Assembly: GCA_963738025.1 (NCBI GenBank)
Contig: CAVTWA010000075.1
Coordinates: 1 to 64,000 of the forward strand
DNA: 64,000 nt
Source of the DNA: 20CM-2-55-15 sp963738025
GTDB lineage: Bacteria > Acidobacteriota > Terriglobia > 20CM-2-55-15
Direction of reading: 5' to 3'
The position numbers were made by a program, and so were the translations under genes. Shown here piece after piece: positions 35,103 to 43,132 of the stretch. Positions within the stretch are counted from its first letter, which is position 1; every line of letters begins with the position of its first letter. The notes beneath the pieces were generated by a model. It saw only the letters and a list, made by a program, of their open reading frames with translations. It was not told where the DNA came from and did not search any database.

Positions 35103-36012
35103 GCGTTGTGATCTTTCGGGCCACGAGCCACTCATAGAGGCGATCCGTCCAAGTATCCACAGGGAGACCGCGCTTCGACATGCCAAACCCTGCGCTGACA
35201 CCGTCGTAGACATGGATTTCGGCCGGTTTGCCGGCCGCCTTCCACGCTGCGAATAATGCGAGACAGCCGTTGGTGACGTTGAAGTGTGTCGAGCCGACGG
35301 CGATGAACAGCGGCGGAGCATGTGCTGGCACATTCACGTCCATCAGGGAGGGTCCATAGAGCGAAACCAGGAAGTCCGGCGACGCGTCCGATTGCGGGGC
35401 AAGTGCGGCGCCGACCGCAACGCCGCCTCCGGCAGAGAATCCCATAATACCTACATGCTTTGAATCCACGTGCCAGGACTCGGCATTACGCCGCACGAGC
35501 CGCAGCGCCTGCTGCGCATCGGTCACTGCCATCTGTAACACTTCGGCCAGGGCTGGATCGTCCGGCTCTGGATTGGCGTTGGCGTTGCGGATTTGCAACT
35601 CCTGGCGAGCGCCTGCGGTGCTGACGGGCGCAGGCCCACGGCCTCGCGCGCCGGAAGAGCCGGCCTGCAGCGTCCGGTACTTCAGCACGAATGCGGCGAT
35701 GCCCTTGCTGTTCAGCCATTCCGCGGCCTTGACTCCTTCGTTGTCGAACCCCAGGGCACGTAACGCGCCGCCCGGCGCGATCACGACGGCAGCGCCTGTG
35801 GCGCGCGCAGCATCGGGAAGAAATACGGTTAACGTCGGGTCGCTGACATTCGCGATATTCCGGTCTCCAGCAGGAGACTTCGTCACGGTTTCGGCAACAG
35901 ACCAGGATTCGGAGCCGGGCGCCTTGCCGGGCCAGAGCCGGATTTCCTGGTTTTGAGCGACTGCGATCGTCTCGAAAAACAGCAGTGTGGCGAGGCAAAT
36001 ACAGGTCTTCAC
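35095..36012 (-). CDS. exported alpha/beta-hydrolase, acetylxylan-esterase-like
   Basis: A 305-residue secreted hydrolase. GTG 36012 (VKTCICLATLLFF signal peptide) is preferred because AGGA sits seven bases upstream; in-frame ATGs further up overlap the preceding gene. Motifs: LTVFLPDAARATGAAVVIAPGGA (oxyanion), FVLKYRTLQAGSSGARGRG with a short Gly/Arg insert, VGIMGFSAGGGVAVG (nucleophile Ser), FIAVGSTHFNVT (the expected Asp is replaced by Thr/His), and VYDGVSAGFGMSKRG where the usual HGF histidine reads SAGFG. The catalytic Asp and His are thus doubtful, so this may be an inactive or reshaped member. It overlaps the CoA-transferase 3' end and follows the OmpA-like gene by 10 bases. Confidence 0.75.
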   Translation of the reverse strand: MKTCICLATLLFFETIAVAQNQEIRLWPGKAPGSESWSVAETVTKSPAGDRNIANVSDPTLTVFLPDAARATGAAVVIAPGGALRALGFDNEGVKAAEWLNSKGIAAFVLKYRTLQAGSSGARGRGPAPVSTAGARQELQIRNANANPEPDDPALAEVLQMAVTDAQQALRLVRRNAESWHVDSKHVGIMGFSAGGGVAVGAALAPQSDASPDFLVSLYGPSLMDVNVPAHAPPLFIAVGSTHFNVTNGCLALFAAWKAAGKPAEIHVYDGVSAGFGMSKRGLPVDTWTDRLYEWLVARKITTLK

Positions 36013-36022
36013 GGCCAAATCC

Positions 36023-36790
36023 TCACGGTGTGACGCGGATCGATACCATTCGGTTCTCCGAGTCGGACACTCCATTCGTCTTTGGCACATCGGATACGAC
36101 GTGGATTTTGACCGACGCGGCATCGGTTCCGAGTCCTCGCAACAAGGCGGCAACTTTCTCGGCGCGTTCCGCGGAAATCGTGGCGCTTTCGGTCAGGACC
36201 TTTCCGTTCGAGAGCAGGGTTGCGCCGCGCTGTGCCGTGATCTCCACGGATTTCGCCTTCGCCGCGCTGGCGAAATCCGCGGCCTGGTTCACCGCTCGCG
36301 TATCGCGTGAAAACAAAAAAGAACTGTCGAAATCAAAGAGGATTTTCCATTCGCGTTCGGTAAACGGCGGCGCCAGTTTTTGCGGAGCGGGTGGCGTCGT
36401 GGTCACCGGAGCCTGCCTTGTCGACGGACCGGCGGGACGACGGGTCGGTGGCGCTTCGATGTCCGGTTCGGCGGGCAAAATCGTGTTGCAGGCGGGATTC
36501 ACCTCCGGTAGTACTGAGAGCTTGACCGGCTTCAGCGGTATACCGCCGCAGACGCGCGGCCCGGGCGCCACTGTTCCTTCCACGAGCACCTCGTGAAGGA
36601 GCTGGGGAGGATAGATCTCCGCCTGGATGTCCTGCTGAATGGCAAGGAAATAGGTCTCTCCGTCGTATTCCGCCAGGAAGCAGGGGACTGTCTTTGTATC
36701 TCTAACAACCGGACAGGTGACGAAGTTGCGTTGTTGGGCGGCCAGCGTCATCGGAAGCAGAAAAAGCGCAATGAGAGCCTTGTAGGTCAT
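36023..36790 (-). CDS. exported protein with OmpA-like C-terminal domain
   Basis: A 255-residue protein: signal peptide 1-18, an N-terminal part with three spaced cysteines (FVTCPVV, VPCFLAEYDG, RVCGGIP), a Pro/Thr-rich linker (about 108-140), and a C-terminal domain about 145-255. The last part (SAERAEKVAALLRGLG, SVKIHVVSDVPKT, ENRMVSIRV) has the alternating pattern of OmpA/MotB peptidoglycan-binding domains, though the usual TDxxG is not seen. Possibly an envelope anchor. The ATG overlaps the stop of the di-heme peroxidase-like gene by 4 bases, so the two are coupled. Confidence 0.6.
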   Translation of the reverse strand: MTYKALIALFLLPMTLAAQQRNFVTCPVVRDTKTVPCFLAEYDGETYFLAIQQDIQAEIYPPQLLHEVLVEGTVAPGPRVCGGIPLKPVKLSVLPEVNPACNTILPAEPDIEAPPTRRPAGPSTRQAPVTTTPPAPQKLAPPFTEREWKILFDFDSSFLFSRDTRAVNQAADFASAAKAKSVEITAQRGATLLSNGKVLTESATISAERAEKVAALLRGLGTDAASVKIHVVSDVPKTNGVSDSENRMVSIRVTP

Positions 36791-38265
36791 AGGACACCTA
36801 GAAAATTAGTCAAATCCTGCTTTTCAGTTTCGCTGAGTTTCATATCGAAGCGCCGATCGTAGTAGTCCACCAGTTCCCTGAGATTTTTGGCGGAACCGTT
36901 CGAAAAATACGGCGCCCGCGCCGACAGTGCCCGGAACTGCTGCATGACGATGGAGCCCACATCGACGCAGCGTCCGGAGATCAGGGCGCGTCCGGGATCG
37001 CTCGTATAAATCACGCGTCCCAAATAGGGGTGCGGCAGAGCGGACGGCTTGCAGGTGATTTTGAATACCGGCAGCTCGCGAGAGTCGCTGTAAAGAGGAG
37101 GTTCGGTCCAACGCGGATAATTCGTTGTCCCCAGATCCACGAATCCAGCGGAGAGGTCCTGCCCGGTCATCTGGTGGTTATGACAGGTGGCGCAAGTCCG
37201 CTTCAAGGGGTTGCCCAGTCCGATCGAATTAATGTGCGTCACATCGCGCAGCCAGAACTGGCGGAACATGAAAATATCGGCGCCGCGAGCGACAGAGGCC
37301 CGGAATTCGGCCTCTGCTGAACCTCCGGATTTTTTCCAGGAATCGAAGAGCATGAAGACAGGATCGTAGTCGTTATCGCCCAACACGCCGGGCTTGTGCG
37401 CGGCCATGGCTTTGGGGCCGAGCGCGGCCGGCCCTCCGGGTTCGACGAGGCTTCCACCGGATTTGTCGAAGGCCTGTGCGGCAAATACCTGGGTTTCGAA
37501 TTCCACGATGCGGCGCAGCTGCTCGTCGGACACGGAGGCGCCCTGCTCGTGCCCCATAACCGCGCTTCGTGCCTGGGTGGTGAGAGTTGCTTCACGGGCG
37601 TCTGCCATGAAGTTCATGCCGACCGGCACGCCTGTGACCGGGTCCGTGTCTGCCAGGCCGCCGAGCTTCAGAACGATGCGCGGAGCGGGACCCGTGACGT
37701 ACTTCAGGTTCGCAGCCATCCGCGGCCGGCGATAAACCGAGACCGTGGGAGTGGCACTCTTCAGTCCGTAAACCGGACTCGTATTGCATCCGGTCGGATC
37801 GCTGATCACATCAATAGCGAACTCGGCATTTTTCGGCACCGAAAGAGGCACGCGAATCAGGCCGCGGTTCAGGAGCAGAGAGTGCGACTTTTCCTGATCC
37901 TGCGGCAGGTTCGGGCAGTTGGATCCGTCGATGGCGGCGAATAGGGGATCCTTGCCATTGGTCCGCCGCCATAAATCGCGAGCCGCATCGGCGGAGAAAC
38001 TCATGCCGTAGGCTGGCTGATGGCACGTCACGCAGGCACGGCCATTGCTTCCCAGTGCCGTAAAGAAAGGATTCCCCTCCATTTCGACGGGACCTGAATT
38101 CAGCAGGACGCCGAGCCGGCCGGTCGGCGTCGCAAATTCCATCTGCTGGGGCAACATGCCGGATGCACCTGCGGTTATCCACTTCGTGGCAGGGGCCTGC
38201 TGAGCAGCGGCTAGAGCCGCAGAGGCCGCAGCAATCCATGCAGCGCGGATCCATGAAATCTTCAT
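36787..38265 (-). CDS. di-heme cytochrome c peroxidase-like protein
   Basis: A 492-residue exported cytochrome. ATG 38265 follows AGGAGGTC. Signal peptide about 1-22. First heme motif CVTCH at 78-82, second CATCH at about 357; both sit in the MauG/CcpA-like arrangement, with FFTALGSNGRACVTCHQPAYGM and GLGNPLKRTCATCHNHQM. The C-terminal FRALSARAPYFSNGSAKNLRELVDYYDRRF is the usual end of this family. Canonical bacterial peroxidases are about 350 residues; this one is longer because of an extra mid-section. Likely a periplasmic peroxidase or oxidase. Coupled to the OmpA-like gene and 37 bases after the hydrolase at 38302. Confidence 0.87.
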   Translation of the reverse strand: MKISWIRAAWIAAASAALAAAQQAPATKWITAGASGMLPQQMEFATPTGRLGVLLNSGPVEMEGNPFFTALGSNGRACVTCHQPAYGMSFSADAARDLWRRTNGKDPLFAAIDGSNCPNLPQDQEKSHSLLLNRGLIRVPLSVPKNAEFAIDVISDPTGCNTSPVYGLKSATPTVSVYRRPRMAANLKYVTGPAPRIVLKLGGLADTDPVTGVPVGMNFMADAREATLTTQARSAVMGHEQGASVSDEQLRRIVEFETQVFAAQAFDKSGGSLVEPGGPAALGPKAMAAHKPGVLGDNDYDPVFMLFDSWKKSGGSAEAEFRASVARGADIFMFRQFWLRDVTHINSIGLGNPLKRTCATCHNHQMTGQDLSAGFVDLGTTNYPRWTEPPLYSDSRELPVFKITCKPSALPHPYLGRVIYTSDPGRALISGRCVDVGSIVMQQFRALSARAPYFSNGSAKNLRELVDYYDRRFDMKLSETEKQDLTNFLGVL

Positions 38266-38301
38266 CGGTCTCGACCTCCTGATTTCATTCAAGGCACAAC
38301 T

Positions 38302-39204
38302 TTACTTCATGTTTTTCTTCGAGACGTGCCACTTTGGATCCTGGCACAAGCCGCAGTCCTTACCTTCGAACATCTTTGCCGCGACCTTGTCCCCTTTTAG
38401 TTGCCAGAGAAGAAGGGTCGAGGCAATTTTGCCAAGTTCGCCTCCGTTGGGCTCGCGATAGGTACCGCCGTGACCCATTCCATCCTTATAAGCATGGAAT
38501 GCCGGAACGCTGGTGAGCCGCTGAAAATCGTCGAGACCGTTCGGGTATGCGACGTCGGTCTTGTCGCCCGTGAAGAAAAAGATCGGTGAATGAACTTTAG
38601 TCAGTTGTTCCTTGCGGACGTCTTCCATGGCGGGGCCGTTCCGATTGGGATCCGGGATGAGGATGCCGCTGTTCCAGATTCCCATCAGCTTGATTCGCGG
38701 ATCGGTTGCAACAGCAAAGGTCTGGATTCCGCCGCAGGATTGCCCCATCACGGCAATTTTGGAGGTGTCGATCTTCCCGAAGTAAGGACTGTCCTTCCGG
38801 TTGTTCTCAGCGATGGCCCAATCGATCGCATCGAGAAGCTGTGAGGACATCGAGGCTGGACCGTTCGGACCGTTGCGTTCTGCGGCCGGCGATCGCGCAG
38901 GAGGTTTCGGTGTCGCCGTGGATATGGGGCCGATGGCTATGGCAAGGAAACCGTGCGAGGCGATTTCTGTCAGGAAATTCTTGAATGAATCTCCGGCATT
39001 GGCACAGGCGCCATTCCCCCACGCCAGTACCGGCAGTTTCTGGCCGTTTAGTTTTGAAAGGTCCTGTGGCCGATACACGGTGTGGGTGGACAGGCCGGGA
39101 GCCTCTTCCATTAACGCCGGAAACGGGCCCGTTCCTTGTGGGCTGCCATTCTGTGCCGGCACCGTTGTGGTGATCAGAAGCGTCGCTAAGAGCAATCGAT
39201 TCAT
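38302..39204 (-). CDS. exported alpha/beta-hydrolase with Cys after the nucleophile
   Basis: A 300-residue secreted protein. ATG 39204 has GGAGGAT upstream. Signal peptide 1-17. Motifs: PVLAWGNGACANAG (oxyanion), IAVMGQSCGGIQTFA (nucleophile Ser in GQSCGG), FFFTGDKTDVAYPNG (Asp) and YKDGMGHGGTY (His). The triad is complete. The C-terminus contains CGLCQDPKWHVSKK. This resembles chlorophyllase/dienelactone-hydrolase-like proteins and, more loosely, PHB-depolymerase-like esterases. Substrate unknown. First gene of the 39204-35095 minus-strand run; its upstream region borders the 20-bp-phased array. Confidence 0.8.
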   Translation of the reverse strand: MNRLLLATLLITTTVPAQNGSPQGTGPFPALMEEAPGLSTHTVYRPQDLSKLNGQKLPVLAWGNGACANAGDSFKNFLTEIASHGFLAIAIGPISTATPKPPARSPAAERNGPNGPASMSSQLLDAIDWAIAENNRKDSPYFGKIDTSKIAVMGQSCGGIQTFAVATDPRIKLMGIWNSGILIPDPNRNGPAMEDVRKEQLTKVHSPIFFFTGDKTDVAYPNGLDDFQRLTSVPAFHAYKDGMGHGGTYREPNGGELGKIASTLLLWQLKGDKVAAKMFEGKDCGLCQDPKWHVSKKNMK

Positions 39205-39340
39205 CGATTGGATCCTCCGGAAAACAAGTCGTTAATCTAACAGATCAAGGTAAAATTCGGACACTGAATAGGAGAGACATCGATCAATCGCAGGGTGTTT
39301 CTCAAGCCATTGAGAACTCTGGCAGGGCTCCTCTTTTTTG

Positions 39341-40120
39341 CGGCTTCCGGTTCCGTTCAGGAGTAAAAAACCGCATCTCGCGGAAAAATAGAAATGTCGC
39401 CGGAGTTTCAAAGGTTCAGCGCAAAATTCAAAACAACTCGGGAAAATCGAAAAGTGTGGCCGGAAATTCAAATCGTCAGCCGAACGCTGGGCGTTCCGCC
39501 GAAAACTCGAAACTGTCACGCAACAATCGAAAAGTTCCGCTGAAAAATTGTTCTTGCCGCTGAACATTCAAATCTTCGGCTGGCAGGCCGACGTTCTGGA
39601 CGAAGATTTGAATTGCCGCGCGAAAATCTCGATTTTCAGCGGATCGTCGAGCGCGCTGCAGGAACATTGAAAAGTTCAGCCGAACAAGAAAAAGTTCCGC
39701 TGGAAAATCGCAAAGCTGCGCCGAAAATCCCGATCGTCGGCGGATAACGAAGTCGTCGTGTGGGAAATCAGAACGTCAGCCGAACTTTCGGATCTTCTGC
39801 TGGAAATTCAAAAGTTCACGCCCGAGCAGAAAAGTTCCGGGACTTCGGCGGATTTCCAGCGATTCTTTTGAATTTCCGGCTGCCGATTCGGATTTCCAGC
39901 GACAGCACCGAAATGACGCCGACAACTCCGAGCAATCCGCCGAAAAGCCCGATTTTCACGCGAAGTTTTGACCGGCGGCCGGCAACGGAAAAAATCCGGC
40001 CGAGGCTCGATATATCCAGAGATTCTTTTGTGCTCGCAGCCGAAAAAAACTGGATCCGGCTGACAAATTTATGCCGCAGGAACGGCATTTGTTTCCCAGC
40101 TTGCAAATCGATTCGGCCGG
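39341..40120. repeat. about 39 divergent units in a fixed 20-bp register
   Basis: Writing the sequence in rows of 20 bases from 39341 aligns a weak pattern in almost every row: best summary CGGAAATTCAAAAGTTCAGC. Each row starts (C/T)G(G/A)AA, has AT-rich centre columns, and ends TTC(C/A)GC. TTC stays in columns 15-17 with only occasional one-base shifts over 780 bases and no net drift. Joints read TTC-N4-GAA, nearly palindromic, so a unit and its complement fit the same register; rows 39841, 39861, 39881 and 40021 look like inverted units. Units are too different to be an ordinary minisatellite. Twenty is not a multiple of three, and stops occur throughout, so this is not coding. Confidence 0.8.
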
Positions 40121-40135
40121 CGGATTTGGACGACA

Positions 40136-40187
40136 AAGGGGACAGACACCGAATTCTGCAGCTCAGGAATTCGGTGTCTGTCCCCTT
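40136..40187. repeat. perfect 21-bp-stem REP-like hairpin
   Basis: Arms 40136-40156 and 40167-40187 are exact complements (core GGGGACAGACACCGAATTC) around a 10-base loop. The GGGGACAGACACC word is familiar from REP-type palindromes mobilised by REP-associated tyrosine transposases (established knowledge). None of those transposases is in this window. It stands 16 bases past the 20-bp array and 46 bases before the VOC gene. Confidence 0.7.
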
Positions 40188-40233
40188 AATTCCTTGTGGC
40201 GAATTCTCTTTCGAAGTAATAACCTACCGTCCC

Positions 40234-41250
40234 ATGAACCGTCGACAAATGCTTGCTTCATTACCCGGAATAGTGCTCGCTCCACGCTTTTTCGCCCAGG
40301 GAGGCAATCCTCCGATACGAACGAAAGGCATCAATCACGTCACACTGTATGTCTCCGACATGAAGCGTTCGATCGATTTCTACCAGGGTCTCTTCGGTAT
40401 GCCGATCGCTTCGCGGCAAGGTGCGACAAACGTGAATCTCCGGATTGGCACCGGTCCGCAGTTTCTCGGGATCACTTCGGCAGAAGGGGCTGCACCGAAC
40501 ATCAATCACGTCTGCCTGAATGTCGAAGATTTCAACGTGGACAAGATCGCCGGCATTCTGACGCAGCGCGGCTTCACGAAAAGCGACGAACCTGGTCCGA
40601 TGAAGGTTCGCGTGCGGATGCGAGAAGGAACGCCCGAGCTTCACATGTACGATGCCGACGCCATCGAGATCCAGCTTCAGGATCCGCGGTACTGCGGAGG
40701 AACAGGGCCGCTTGGCAATGTTTGTCCGGCGCCGGAACCATCGCCGAAGAAAGGACTGATGGCTCTTCGCGGCTGGAGTCACTGCACGATCTTCGGATCG
40801 GATGCGAACCGGTCGAACAAGTTTTATCAGGACCTGTTCGGCTGGCACGTTCAGGGTTATCAAGCTCCGGCCGGCAGCACGAATTCGCCGTTTCTGAACG
40901 CCGGCAACGGTAGGGAGTTTCTCATGTTCGGTGGTGGCGGCGGTGGACGAGGCGGCGCGGCGGCCGCACCGCGCGGCAGCATCAATCACTTGTGTATGAG
41001 CATGGACAATTTCAATCCGGACGCCGTCATCAAGAATCTTGAAAGTTTCGGCATCAAGCCGCGCGGCAATCCGCAGGGCACTCCCGGTCCGATGGTCCAT
41101 TACATCAGTCTCAGGATGGAAAATCGTGGCGGCGCCAAAGACGGCACGCCGGAATTGTATTTCACCGATCCGGACGGCCTTCTGATCCAGCTTCAGGACA
41201 CGACGTACTGCGGCGGTTCCGGTTCACTCGGCGAGATTTGTCCGAGCTGA
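40234..41250 (+). CDS. exported two-domain VOC protein
   Basis: A 338-residue protein. Start ATG 40234 opens a twin-arginine-like signal (MNRRQMLASLPGIVLAPRFF); the frame continues upstream into the noncoding array and was cut here. Domain 1 (about 30-155): GINHVTLYVSDMKRSIDFYQGLFG and ELHMYDADAIEIQLQDP. Domain 2 (about 180-335): WSHCTIFGSDANRSNKFYQDLFG, INHLCMSMDN and ELYFTDPDGLLIQLQD. Both end in CGG-GxLGxxCP, an internal duplication. Metal-ligand His (NHV, SHC) and Glu (IEIQ) are visible. A Gly/Ala/Arg-rich insert (GGGGGRGGAAAAPRG) lies in domain 2. Reaction unknown; perhaps an extradiol-dioxygenase-like role beside the tannase. Confidence 0.83.
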   Translation: MNRRQMLASLPGIVLAPRFFAQGGNPPIRTKGINHVTLYVSDMKRSIDFYQGLFGMPIASRQGATNVNLRIGTGPQFLGITSAEGAAPNINHVCLNVEDFNVDKIAGILTQRGFTKSDEPGPMKVRVRMREGTPELHMYDADAIEIQLQDPRYCGGTGPLGNVCPAPEPSPKKGLMALRGWSHCTIFGSDANRSNKFYQDLFGWHVQGYQAPAGSTNSPFLNAGNGREFLMFGGGGGGRGGAAAAPRGSINHLCMSMDNFNPDAVIKNLESFGIKPRGNPQGTPGPMVHYISLRMENRGGAKDGTPELYFTDPDGLLIQLQDTTYCGGSGSLGEICPS

Positions 41251-41278
41251 GCGTATTCACGGGCGTCGGAGGACACCT

Positions 41279-43003
41279 ATGAGCATGGCGCAAAAGTGGG
41301 TAGCCATAGTTCTTCTCCTTGCCGGCACCGCCTATGTAACCGCCGCCGGCTTGCAATCGGCTGGCGTCGACAGTTTCAAAACAATCTCCGAAACCGACTG
41401 CACGACTGAAAAGGTTGGGACTGCGATTCCGGTTTCATCTATCGGCGAGCCCGTGTCCGGAGTGGCGCTGAATGCGCCGCGTTGGGTTGCGGCATCGGGG
41501 ACGGCTCCCGCATATTGTGCCGTGGACGGATCAATGGCGCCGGTCGATCGTAGTTCGTCGGCGAAACCGATCTTGTTTCGGGTTGTGCTTCCGGCGTCAT
41601 GGAGCCGCCGGGCCGCGCAAATGGGCGGGGGCGGTACAAACGGAGTGATTCCGAATCTGACCGGCGAGCCCTTGCAGCGGGGATTCGCCGCATACGGAAG
41701 CGACTCGGGTCATCAGAATCCGCCGCCGGGTCCACGCGGCGCACCGCCGAACCCGGCGGCCGCAGATTGGTGGCTCAGCGATGAGGCCGTCCGTAACTTC
41801 GGTTATATGCAGATGAAGAAGACTCATGATGCTGCGATGGTCATCGTCGAGCGCATGTATGGAGAGAGGCCGAGGTTCAACTACTACATTGGCAACTCGC
41901 AGGGCGGCCGTGAAGCATTAACGGTCGCCCAGCGATATCCTATCGACTACGACGGAATCCTCGCGACGGTTCCCGTCGTCAGCCTCTCATCGTTGCAAGT
42001 AGCGCCGGTGCGCGTCCGGATTCAGGAGAAGCCGGAGGCTAACTGGATAACGCCGGCCAAAGTGAACGCGATTCGCGGCGAGTTCATCCGGCAGTGCGAC
42101 AAGCTGGACGGGTTAGCCGACGGCATCATCAACAACTACATGGGATGCCGGTCCATCTTCGACGTTAGTCAGGGGGCACCCAATCGGCAGCCGTGGGCCA
42201 CAAAGCGCTGTCCGAATAACATCGATCCGAATCCGGCAGACACGGGCAGCAACGCTTGCCTCACCGACGGCCAGATCTCCACGTTGCAGTTAATCTACAG
42301 CCGCTATCCGTTCAAAGCGGCGCTGGCGAATGGCGTCATGTCTTTCGGCATGTGGCTTCCGAATACAGATCCGGCAGGCAACGGGTTAATCTCAACCGGC
42401 CGTCTGCGTGGGCAAGAAGGCGCGCCCTCTCCGGCGCCGCTGTTCGCACATATTTCGGTAGCTGGGCTTACGGCCGGACTGATGCGCGATACCAATGCCA
42501 ATCCGCTCGACTTGGTCGAAACAGATGCGGCCATCATGCGCCGGCGCCGCGAACTCTCGGAAATACTCGATTCAGCGAATCCCGATCTGACACCCTTCAA
42601 TCGCCGTCAAGGTAAGATGATCGTCATAAACGGCACGAACGATACGCTGGCTTCACCGGGCGCGCAACTGGACTACTACCAATCCGTGATCGATAAAATG
42701 GGCCAGCCGGTCCTCGATCAGTTCGCCAGGTTCTTCGTCATGCCTCAAACAGGCCATGGCCTGAGCGGCACCAATTACTCCATTGACGGCGATGGCAAAA
42801 CCATTCCATCCGCTGCCATCCCAAACGGTTTCAACCGTCTCAGCGTACTCATGGATTGGGTTGAGAAAAAGGTCGTCCCTGGCAAATCTTTAATCGTTAC
42901 GGCCGGCGAGAAGAGTCTGCCGTTGTGCTCGTACCCCGCCTATCCCAAATACGTGGGCGGCCCTTCCGGCTCGGCAAGTTCGTACGTCTGCGCTGCGCCT
43001 TGA
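41279..43003 (+). CDS. exported tannase/feruloyl-esterase family protein
   Basis: A 574-residue secreted esterase, GGAGG before the ATG. Signal peptide 1-23. Family landmarks: FRVVLPASWSRRAAQMGGGGTNGVI, RGFAAYGSDSGHQ, FGYMQMKKTHDAAMVIVERMYG, nucleophile elbow YYIGNSQGGREAL (Ser near 207), paired cysteines near QCDKLDGLADGIINNYMGC (the disulfide typical of tannases lies around this Ca-binding DxxDG-like loop), MIVINGTNDTLASP (Asp) and MPQTGHGLSG (His). Acts on gallate or ferulate esters of plant material. Supports the view that this organism degrades plant polyphenols or hemicellulose esters. It follows the VOC gene by 28 bases. Confidence 0.86.
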   Translation: MSMAQKWVAIVLLLAGTAYVTAAGLQSAGVDSFKTISETDCTTEKVGTAIPVSSIGEPVSGVALNAPRWVAASGTAPAYCAVDGSMAPVDRSSSAKPILFRVVLPASWSRRAAQMGGGGTNGVIPNLTGEPLQRGFAAYGSDSGHQNPPPGPRGAPPNPAAADWWLSDEAVRNFGYMQMKKTHDAAMVIVERMYGERPRFNYYIGNSQGGREALTVAQRYPIDYDGILATVPVVSLSSLQVAPVRVRIQEKPEANWITPAKVNAIRGEFIRQCDKLDGLADGIINNYMGCRSIFDVSQGAPNRQPWATKRCPNNIDPNPADTGSNACLTDGQISTLQLIYSRYPFKAALANGVMSFGMWLPNTDPAGNGLISTGRLRGQEGAPSPAPLFAHISVAGLTAGLMRDTNANPLDLVETDAAIMRRRRELSEILDSANPDLTPFNRRQGKMIVINGTNDTLASPGAQLDYYQSVIDKMGQPVLDQFARFFVMPQTGHGLSGTNYSIDGDGKTIPSAAIPNGFNRLSVLMDWVEKKVVPGKSLIVTAGEKSLPLCSYPAYPKYVGGPSGSASSYVCAAP

Positions 43004-43085
43004 ACTGAACACAGCCGATTTACTTGTACGTCGAAGTATTCAGCTACCGGCGCACATCACTGATGCCCGTCCCCCGCGTTGATCT

Positions 43086-43128
43086 CGGATTGAGAACCCG
43101 CAGGCGATCTGGTGATCCGCTCAATCCG
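43086..43128 (+). terminator. possible terminator between convergent genes
   Basis: CGGATTGAG (43086-43094) pairs with CTCAATCCG (43120-43128) across a 25-base loop, followed on the plus strand by CGTTTTATT. The long loop makes this a weak call, but its place between two convergent stop codons fits. Confidence 0.3.
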
Positions 43129-43132
43129 CGTT

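Noticed and set aside
39341..40120. CRISPR array
   Set aside because: No exactly repeated unit with unique spacers; every 20-bp unit varies along its length, and no cas genes are present.
39760..40233. N-terminal extension of the VOC protein
   Set aside because: The frame is open by chance through the phased array and the hairpin; the signal peptide and family start are at 40234.
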